IMG/VR virus record: IMGVR_UViG_3300020182_000073
Coordinates: 1-40,819 of that record
Strand: one strand, 5' to 3'
DNA: 40,819 bases
DNA from: a virus
Below the pieces are notes generated by a model. That model was not told the origin of the DNA. It was given only the letters and a program-made list of their open reading frames with translations, and searched no databases. Positions 35,975-40,819 of this stretch are shown piece after piece. A program made the translations under genes and the position numbers. The stretch's first letter is position 1. The number at the start of each line of letters is the position of its first letter.

Positions 35975-37434
35975 AAAAAGCACTGCTGGTTAATCTTCCA
36001 AGATATGATACAATTGCACCTAGTAGTGCAATGGGAATTCTTGCTGGATTATGCGAGAACCATGACTGGGATTACGACATTGTTGACATAAGTTATGAAA
36101 TCAAAAGCCGGTTAACGGTAGACGAAAATTTTGAAATTGATAACTGGCTTACGTTTATTATACCAGAAATAAAACCAGAAACTGAACAGAAGTTGCTGGA
36201 TATCTGGAGAAGTTTAGTAGTTGATGTTGCAAATGATTATAATTTGGTATGTGCTAGTATCTTTACATACTGGACATTACCAATTGCTAGACTGTTTTTA
36301 ACTGACTATCAAGAAAATATTGCTGCAACAACCCCGATAGTAACTGGAGGTAACGGTACGCTTAGTGCTTTTCCAGATACAAAACAAAGATTTTATGATT
36401 GGGCAACTGAAAATAAAATTGTAGACTATGTTATTGTAGGCGAAGCAGAAACACCTTTTACAGAATTACTTAAAGGCAATACAACTGGTCCAGGCATTAA
36501 CAATGAGAATTTTATACAAGAAGAAAACTTAGATCGTTTCCCTTTGCCTAGTTATAAAAAGTTTAATATGCTAAACTACAGCGGCACTACACTTTATATT
36601 ACTGGTAGCAGGGGATGTGTTAGACGCTGTACATTTTGTGATATTCAAAATATGTGGCCAAAATTTAGATTTCGTAGTGCAGAAAGTCTAGTCCAGGAAA
36701 TAGTAAAGCACTACTACGAAACCGGTATTGAACGATATGAGTTCACAGACAGTTTAATTAACGGCAGTACTAGCAACTTTTATAAGTTTAACAGTTTGCT
36801 TGCAGAGGAAAAAGCAAAAAATAATGATTTAAAAAACATAAACTATGTCGGACAAGCAATTGTACGTCCAAAAAATCAAATGCCAGAATATCATTATGAA
36901 GCCATGTACCATGCAGGTTGCAGGCAAGTTACTATTGGCATTGAAAGTTTTAGTGAAAGTGTTAGAGATCATATGCTTAAAAAATTCAGCAACGAAGATA
37001 TAATGTATCATGCGCAGCAATGTAGTTATTGGGGCATACGAAACGTATGGCTAATGATTGTTGGTTATCCAACTGAAACAATTGAAGATCATATGGATAA
37101 CATGCGTGGATTGGAAACTTATAAAAAATATGCACAACAGGGTATTATCGAACTAATGCGCTGGGGTACAAGTATGCATTTAATTGAAGATACTCCTATT
37201 GCAGATCCACAGATGTTACGAGATTTAGAAATTAACAAAACACACCAAAGTAGCAATAGTACTGCTACAGATTGGCATTATAATTGGGTTAGCAACAAAA
37301 ACCCAAGTTTAGATTTAAAAGAAAGAATAAGACGCAGGATGGAATTACATTACGAAAGTGTTCGACTCGGTTATCCACAACCTAGGGTAATTGAAGAATT
37401 AAAGATCGTAAATGCCCTTGCAGATCATATATAA
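35971..37434 (+). CDS. B12-binding-type radical SAM protein
   Basis: Residues 1-170 have the Rossmann-like layout of B12-binding domains (KKALLVNLPRYDTIAPSSAMG, IVTGGNG, VDYVIVGEAETPF), but the cobalt-ligand DxHxxG motif is not visible, so cobalamin may be bound weakly or not at all. The radical SAM core begins at TLYITGSRGC216VRRC220TFC223, the canonical CxxxCxxC for the [4Fe-4S] cluster, followed by RFRSAESLVQEI and GIESFSESVRDHMLKK. Family members catalyse methylations, ring contractions and similar radical reactions; the substrate here is unknown. The 487-residue length is normal. It is in the recombination operon, next to a PD-(D/E)XK nuclease, and with a methyltransferase upstream. Confidence 0.88.
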   Translation: MKKALLVNLPRYDTIAPSSAMGILAGLCENHDWDYDIVDISYEIKSRLTVDENFEIDNWLTFIIPEIKPETEQKLLDIWRSLVVDVANDYNLVCASIFTYWTLPIARLFLTDYQENIAATTPIVTGGNGTLSAFPDTKQRFYDWATENKIVDYVIVGEAETPFTELLKGNTTGPGINNENFIQEENLDRFPLPSYKKFNMLNYSGTTLYITGSRGCVRRCTFCDIQNMWPKFRFRSAESLVQEIVKHYYETGIERYEFTDSLINGSTSNFYKFNSLLAEEKAKNNDLKNINYVGQAIVRPKNQMPEYHYEAMYHAGCRQVTIGIESFSESVRDHMLKKFSNEDIMYHAQQCSYWGIRNVWLMIVGYPTETIEDHMDNMRGLETYKKYAQQGIIELMRWGTSMHLIEDTPIADPQMLRDLEINKTHQSSNSTATDWHYNWVSNKNPSLDLKERIRRRMELHYESVRLGYPQPRVIEELKIVNALADHI

Positions 37435-37441
37435 TAAAATT

Positions 37442-37960
37442 ATGCCAAGCAAACAAAAAGCAAAAGGTAGTGGTTGGGAACGTGATGTTGCAAAATATCT
37501 GTCAGACCTCTACGAAGAAAGTTTCATACGTGCGCCCGGAAGTGGTGCATACATCGGCGGATTGAATACATTCCGCAAACAATACCTTGACGAAGAAAAA
37601 ATTAGAACTTTTAAAGGAGATATTGTTCCTGGTGAAAGTTTTCCAAAATTAAATGTAGAATGTAAAAATTATGCCGACTTTCCATTTAATCTACTGTATA
37701 GTAACGAATGTAAGGTAATTGATACCTGGCTTGATCAGTTACTGGCACCTGCAGATAAAAAAGACATAAACATATTAGCAATGAAGTTTAATCGAAAAGG
37801 CAAATATATTGTCTACGAAACTAAACACAAAAAAATAAACCCTGGCTCAAATTACACAACGTATAACAATAAATCTAAAGAACATGGTCCCTGGTGCATA
37901 GTCGATTTTGACACCTTTTGGCAATTAAATAAAACAGTTATAAAAACTCTCTCAAAATAA
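37442..37960 (+). CDS. PD-(D/E)XK family nuclease
   Basis: The preferred start is ATG 37442, eight bases after the radical SAM stop; the ATG at 37412 would overlap that gene. The 172-residue product has an N-terminal KAKGSGWERDVAKYL helix with E13, the loop RAPGSGAYIGG, then KGD60IVPGE and NVE73CK75, the D...ExK catalytic set. Similar proteins in phages are Holliday-junction or repair-type endonucleases. Position at the end of the gp47/gp46 operon fits DNA recombination or repair. A 12-base repeat shared with the downstream non-coding region lies within its 3' part. Confidence 0.75.
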   Translation: MPSKQKAKGSGWERDVAKYLSDLYEESFIRAPGSGAYIGGLNTFRKQYLDEEKIRTFKGDIVPGESFPKLNVECKNYADFPFNLLYSNECKVIDTWLDQLLAPADKKDINILAMKFNRKGKYIVYETKHKKINPGSNYTTYNNKSKEHGPWCIVDFDTFWQLNKTVIKTLSK

Positions 37961-38004
37961 ATAAAATACCCTGGCTCAAAATAATTCAATACTAACCTGG
38001 CTCA
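37840..38004 (+). repeat. Short repeats CCTGGCTCA across the operon end
   Basis: CCCTGGCTCAAA occurs at 37840-37851 (inside the nuclease gene) and again exactly at 37969-37980 just after its stop; CCTGGCTCA recurs at 37996-38004. They may be remnants of a local duplication or a binding motif. They lie just upstream of the candidate RNA promoter. Confidence 0.7.
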
Positions 38005-38005
38005 T

Positions 38006-38034
38006 TTAGCACGGCTATATAACCACCTTATAAT
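38006..38034 (+). promoter_or_regulatory. Sigma70-like promoter for the candidate RNA
   Basis: TTAGCA (38006-38011, four of six consensus positions), 17 bases, then perfect TATAAT (38029-38034). Transcription would begin at about 38041, which is exactly where the outer helix of the RNA candidate begins. Confidence 0.5.
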
Positions 38035-38040
38035 ATACTT

Positions 38041-38226
38041 CTGAAGGTTGCTTGGGACACTCCGATAATTGTCCCTATGTGGTAAAGTAATGGCTAACTA
38101 TAGGCTAAATGATTGCGGCTCTGTGAAACAGATACAACCGCTACACATTTATATACTGCTGATATAGTATATAAATGTTTCCGTTGGATGGAGACTAAGG
38201 TAGGGAGTACAGGCTAACCGCTTCTG
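38041..38226 (+). ncRNA. Candidate structured non-coding RNA (about 186 nt or longer)
   Basis: The ends can pair: CTGAAGGTTGC at 38041-38051 with GCTAACCGCTTCTG at 38213-38226, through GAAG/CTTC and GTTGC/GC-AAC with a small bulge. Inside are a GGGACA/TGTCCC hairpin (38054-38075), a two-part hairpin GCGG with TCTGT/ACAGA and CCGC (38115-38141), and a perfect 13-bp hairpin ACATTTATATACT (38145-38178). CTAAC (38094-38098) can also pair with GTTGG (38183-38187), enclosing the last two hairpins. A promoter lies just upstream. No tRNA, tmRNA, RNase P, 6S or group I intron signature was recognised. The 3' end may extend to the hairpin at 38292-38313. Function unknown. Confidence 0.5.
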
Positions 38227-38291
38227 CTGTGTAAAAACAAATCCTTTAATATCAGTGACTAGAACTGTCTAAATCAAGACTTTTTTAAAAC

Positions 38292-38313
38292 CTTCACCCG
38301 GAAACGGGTGAAG
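38292..38313 (-). terminator. Hairpin with 9-bp GC-rich stem, probable terminator for the gp26 transcript
   Basis: CTTCACCCG, loop GAAA (plus strand) and CGGGTGAAG form a perfect stem. On the minus strand it is followed by GGTTTTAAAAAA, a short T-run, so it could end transcription coming from gp26. On the plus strand it has a GAAA tetraloop and could instead cap the 3' end of the RNA candidate. Confidence 0.55.
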
Positions 38314-38417
38314 TATGACTACTCAATCTTAATCAAGTAATTAAAAGTATCATTAAAATATTATTCTTTAAGTTATATATTCTGAAAGAAAAAAATGATG
38401 AGTGCAAACGAATCATT

Positions 38418-38436
38418 AGATCTACTTAGTAGATCT
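38418..38436. repeat. 8-bp palindromic hairpin after the gp26 frameshift stop
   Basis: AGATCTAC, loop TTA and GTAGATCT form a perfect hairpin 10 bases beyond the stop codon of the frameshifted gp26 product. No T-run follows, so termination is uncertain; mRNA 3'-end protection is an alternative. Confidence 0.6.
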
Positions 38437-38446
38437 CTTAACTGAA

Positions 38447-38677
38447 CTAGTAAATTGCTTGTTTGATCTTCTTACTAGTTTCCATGTTGTTCTTGATCAA
38501 ACTATTAATAGAAGCTCTATCTTTTCCACTGAGTTGCCATGCTTCAGATATGCTTAGTCCTCCTCGCATCCACCAACATAAACTAACCACTGAGTCTCTG
38601 ATTTGATCTGCTTCGCTGTCGAGTTTTTTAAGTTCATCGCCGATCTCTGAAGCACTCAGTCCTAAGAGTCGGCTGCG
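38447..38677 (-). CDS. gp26 -1 frameshift extension (76 aa)
   Basis: In the -1 frame relative to gp26, 76 codons run from the end of the slippery heptamer to TAG at 38447. The product has SEIGDELKKLDSEADQIRDS, then LCWWMRGGLSISEAWQLS and KDRASINSLIKNNM, which looks like a real folded helical domain and resembles small CWYMRGG-type proteins I associate with gp26 loci of marine phages (from memory). There is no ATG, GTG or TTG before this domain, and a TAA lies a few codons upstream in its frame, so expression by slippage from gp26 is the simplest explanation. The fused protein would be about 351 residues. Confidence 0.7.
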   Translation of the reverse strand, partial: RSRLLGLSASEIGDELKKLDSEADQIRDSVVSLCWWMRGGLSISEAWQLSGKDRASINSLIKNNMETSKKIKQAIY

Positions 38678-38683
38678 AAAAAA
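38639..38683 (-). promoter_or_regulatory. Programmed -1 frameshift site: slippery heptamer and stem-loop
   Basis: The heptamer T-TTT-TTC (38677-38683) is in the correct phase with gp26 codons AAT TTT TTC. After a three-base spacer, GCCGA-CTCT (38673-38665) pairs with AGAG-A-TCGGC (38648-38639), a nine-base-pair stem with one bulged A. The gp26 stop codon (38662-38664) lies in its loop. Confidence 0.7.
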
Positions 38684-39501
38684 TTTGATGGATTAAATTC
38701 GAATTGTGTAGATTCTTCATGTCCACAAGCCGCACACACAAAAGGAATTTTTGGCGTACTGTATTGGGCATTCTTTTCGTCGATACCTTTTTTTAGTAAA
38801 TCAAAATCTTTTCTACTGCTCTGATTAATAAATTCAATAATATGTTCTTTATTTGTTACTTTACTTCCGTCTGGTAGTATCACATATTCGATATATTCAA
38901 TCATTTGATTGGTGCTAATTTCTCCGAGTTTTTGTATTGTATCTCTCAAAATCTTTTCTCTAGATTCAATTGTTAATTCTGAGCTTTGTGCAGCAAGAAT
39001 AGCACGTTGTTGTTCATACAATTTTTGTGCACTTAAATTTGACATTTCGTATGTACTAGGTTTAAGCATAAAATGCAAATCGCCAACTTGTACAGTTGTG
39101 TTAAAATCTGGAAACTGCAAACTTTCAAGCACACCATGTAGATTTATACCAAATTTTGTAGTTTCACTGCATACACTACAAGCTTTTTCGACGTCAAGTT
39201 CATTTCCGTAACTAGCAATTCTTAATGCAATAAACAAATATTCAATGTCAACATTAGGACCGGCCCATGCATTTTTAATATTTGGCACACAGCTCTGTAT
39301 AACTTCAACACTAGTTGATCCGTTCATAAGTCCGTCTGCGTTTTTCATAATTAAATCATCGTGGCCAGTCATAGCCATGATTGGTAATTCTTCGTTAGGT
39401 GGAATTTCGATACTACCTTCAGGCCACCATTTACCGCCACTGGGTAATTTGATATAAATTTCTGGTTTTCTTAGATAATTCTTTAAAGGGTTGTCTGTCA
39501 C
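38662..39501 (-). CDS. gp26: Baseplate hub assembly protein gp26-like
   Basis: The start is GTG 39501, preceded by AAGGA at seven bases. The 279-residue product has the T4 baseplate (gp26-type) opening NPLKNYLRKPEIYIKLPSGG, then MTGHDDLIMKNADGLMNG, and a C-terminal zinc-ribbon-like set: CSVC near 110 and CAAC near 260. T4 gp26 is 208 aa and helps assemble the baseplate hub. The reading frame ends NFFAADS, but a -1 slip at its last Phe codons would extend it by 76 residues, as in the tail-assembly chaperone pairs of other phages. A late promoter lies 37 bases upstream. Confidence 0.82.
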   Translation of the reverse strand: MTDNPLKNYLRKPEIYIKLPSGGKWWPEGSIEIPPNEELPIMAMTGHDDLIMKNADGLMNGSTSVEVIQSCVPNIKNAWAGPNVDIEYLFIALRIASYGNELDVEKACSVCSETTKFGINLHGVLESLQFPDFNTTVQVGDLHFMLKPSTYEMSNLSAQKLYEQQRAILAAQSSELTIESREKILRDTIQKLGEISTNQMIEYIEYVILPDGSKVTNKEHIIEFINQSSRKDFDLLKKGIDEKNAQYSTPKIPFVCAACGHEESTQFEFNPSNFFAADS

Positions 39502-39513
39502 TGTAAAATCCTT

Positions 39514-39521
39514 GATAAATA
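39514..39521 (+). promoter_or_regulatory. Late promoter for the tape-measure-like gene (GATAAATA)
   Basis: GATAAATA on the plus strand lies 48 bases before ATG 39570. It falls between the gp26 start codon and gp26's own late promoter, so the two divergent late promoters are overlapping in footprint. Confidence 0.5.
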
Positions 39522-39537
39522 CTTTATAGTACGTGTA

Positions 39538-39545
39538 TATTTATA
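39538..39545 (-). promoter_or_regulatory. Late promoter for gp26 (TATAAATA)
   Basis: The exact late octamer TATAAATA reads on the minus strand 36 bases before the GTG start of gp26, the normal late-promoter distance. Confidence 0.75.
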
Positions 39546-39569
39546 TGCGCAGTTAATGGCGAATTTATA

Positions 39570-40819
39570 ATGAGATTTCAAGCAGATATACCTGGTGTTG
39601 GACAAATTGATGTTGAAGGCAACTTTGCAACCAACGATAGTGTACAAGAACTAATAGCAATAATGAGGAATCAAGGCAGAACGCCTGGCTCTTCGACTAG
39701 TTTTAGCAAAACTGCTCAAGATGCTGAAGACGGACTAGCAAGTTTTAGCGATGAACTAGAAGATGCCGAACAATCTCAAAAGAAACTAACCGATCGTGTT
39801 ACAGGATTAGCAGCTAGTGTCCAAGGCGGAACTGACACTATGATGAAATTCAGCGACAGCGGCGGTAACATGACCGATGTTATGGATACCATGGCGCCGG
39901 TAATAGAAAGTACTGCTCGAGGTATTGGCGGATTAGTTCCTATATTTGGCGAAGGTCTAGAAGAATTAGCCGGCGCCGCAGCTACCGCAGCATTTGGGTT
40001 AGCAACAGCCGCTGTTGGAATGATTGAAGGGTTCATTGGACTTAATAAACAATTATACAATATGAACTTAATGGGCACTGGCGGATTTAAACAATTTGCA
40101 GACGCTGCTGAAACAGCACAAATACCTGTTAATGAATTTGCTTCTGCTATGATACAAAGTACAGATAAACTTAGATTATTTGGCAGTGGTGCGCCCGGCG
40201 GCATTGGACAAATTAGCAATGCATTAGGTCAACTAAGTAGAGATGGTACCTTAGAAACTCTATATAGCTTAGGATTTACAACCGAAGAAGTTGTAGCAGG
40301 TATGGCTGATTATGCTGTAGCAGCAGAACGCAGCGGTCGAGCACTAAGTACACCAGAACTAGCAGCAGGAAGTGCTGTATATTTAAAAAATCTACGTGAA
40401 CTGTCAAGGTTAACTGGTGTAAGTGTAAAAGAACAACAAGCAGAAATTGACGCACAGCGAGCAAATCTATTTGTACAAAATCAAATGCTAAATCTTGCAC
40501 CTGAACAACGTGCACAAGCAATGGCATTTGCAAGTGCTATCCCTGAAGCATTAGTGCCTATTAAAGACTTTATTATAAGTGGACAAAGTTATAATACCGA
40601 AAGTGCATTAATGGTATCTCAAATGCCAACCGCTGCAACTGCACTTAGACAAGCATATCAGCAAATTGAATCCGGCAATTTAAGTGCAAGTCAAGCACAA
40701 GAACTGTTAAAAACTACATTAGAAAATAACAGAACAGCAATTGATACAGAATTACAAAATGTAACTAGAACATTTGGTGTTGCTCCTCAAGGAGTTATCA
40801 CTGAAGGTGAACAATTAGG
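39570..40819 (+). CDS. Tape-measure-like tail protein, N-terminal part (runs off the window)
   Basis: The frame starts at ATG 39570 (MRFQADIPGVGQIDVEG) and is open to the window end, giving 416 residues. It has an N-terminal coiled-coil-like stretch (DELEDAEQSQKKLTDRV), then a hydrophobic Gly/Ala-rich section around residues 113-160 (AGAAATAAFGLATAAVGMIE) and long Gln/Ala-rich helices. This is the usual composition of tail tape-measure proteins, which set tail length and enter the cell envelope on ejection. The gp29 role in T4-like phages would match. The upstream ATG at 39555 stops after four codons. The ribosome binding site is weak. Assignment is by composition and position beside gp26. 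Confidence 0.6.
   Translation, partial: MRFQADIPGVGQIDVEGNFATNDSVQELIAIMRNQGRTPGSSTSFSKTAQDAEDGLASFSDELEDAEQSQKKLTDRVTGLAASVQGGTDTMMKFSDSGGNMTDVMDTMAPVIESTARGIGGLVPIFGEGLEELAGAAATAAFGLATAAVGMIEGFIGLNKQLYNMNLMGTGGFKQFADAAETAQIPVNEFASAMIQSTDKLRLFGSGAPGGIGQISNALGQLSRDGTLETLYSLGFTTEEVVAGMADYAVAAERSGRALSTPELAAGSAVYLKNLRELSRLTGVSVKEQQAEIDAQRANLFVQNQMLNLAPEQRAQAMAFASAIPEALVPIKDFIISGQSYNTESALMVSQMPTAATALRQAYQQIESGNLSASQAQELLKTTLENNRTAIDTELQNVTRTFGVAPQGVITEGEQL

Larger units (their letters stand above)
37961..38446. other. 486-base gene-free stretch between convergent operons
   Basis: No credible protein-coding frame is present on either strand. It holds two CCTGGCTCA repeats, a sigma70-like promoter (38006-38034), a folded RNA candidate (about 38041-38226), a GAAA-loop hairpin (38292-38313) and a palindromic hairpin (38418-38436). 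The parts at 38227-38291 and 38314-38417 are AT-rich and show nothing I can identify. Confidence 0.75.

Noticed and set aside
38041-38320. Group I intron, tRNA, tmRNA or RNase P RNA in the gene-free stretch
   Set aside because: GAGACTAAGG superficially recalls a group I core strand, but the matching partner and flanking exons are absent; no T-loop or acceptor stem and no RNase P core motifs were found.
1-40819. CRISPR array, insertion sequence or integrase attachment site
   Set aside because: No regularly spaced repeats, transposase or integrase motifs were seen; the short repeats found are tandem or isolated hairpins.

Overview
The window looks like part of a T4-like contractile-tailed phage (Caudoviricetes myovirus) of the marine cyanophage/pelagiphage type. 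The base composition is AT-rich. Proteins diagnostic of T4-like phages are recognisable: baseplate gp6, gp25, gp53, gp5, a gp48/gp54-type tube protein and gp26, the late sigma factor gp55, and the recombination nuclease pair gp47/gp46. Gene spacing is very tight and T4-type late promoter octamers, (T/G)ATAAATA, sit in front of structural genes. No photosynthesis genes, tRNAs, CRISPR arrays or insertion sequences were seen, so the host cannot be fixed from this stretch.

Layout. (1) 1-18823, minus strand: gp25, gp6, a giant 4838-residue baseplate/fibre protein that takes up about a third of the window, and the start of a tail-fibre-like gene. (2) 18864-22594, plus strand: a small glutaredoxin, a PAAR-like spike-tip protein and a 1055-residue structural protein. 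(3) 22591-30050, minus strand: hub and spike genes (gp5 with two extra peptidoglycan-degrading domains, a gp27-like hub protein, gp53, a gp48/gp54-type tube protein and a small unknown protein). (4) 30128-37960, plus strand: a translationally coupled operon with a sigma70-like promoter (gp55, a methyltransferase, gp47, a glycosyltransferase-like protein in two pieces, gp46, an unknown protein, a B12-binding-type radical SAM protein and a PD-(D/E)XK nuclease). (5) 37961-38446: a gene-free stretch with short repeats, a promoter-like sequence and a strongly folded candidate RNA. (6) 38447-39501, minus strand: gp26 with a probable programmed -1 frameshift extension. (7) 39570 to the end, plus strand: a tape-measure-like protein running off the window.

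The genes fit a temporal scheme. The plus operon (4) would be made early or mid infection and supplies recombination nucleases and the late sigma factor gp55. gp55 would then switch on the structural blocks through the (T/G)ATAAATA promoters. The structural blocks supply the hub, spike, wedge and fibres of the baseplate.

The most notable observations are: the gp26 frameshift cassette (heptamer TTTTTTC followed by a stem-loop and a 76-codon conserved-looking extension with no start codon of its own); the folded RNA with its own promoter at about 38041-38226; a gp5 spike carrying both an M15-like peptidase and an SLT transglycosylase domain; a related but catalytically degenerate M15-like domain in the 1055-residue protein; a seven-repeat FG-GAP propeller inside the giant protein; and a late sigma factor with a large internal insertion. 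All assignments come from reading the sequence; no database search was run.
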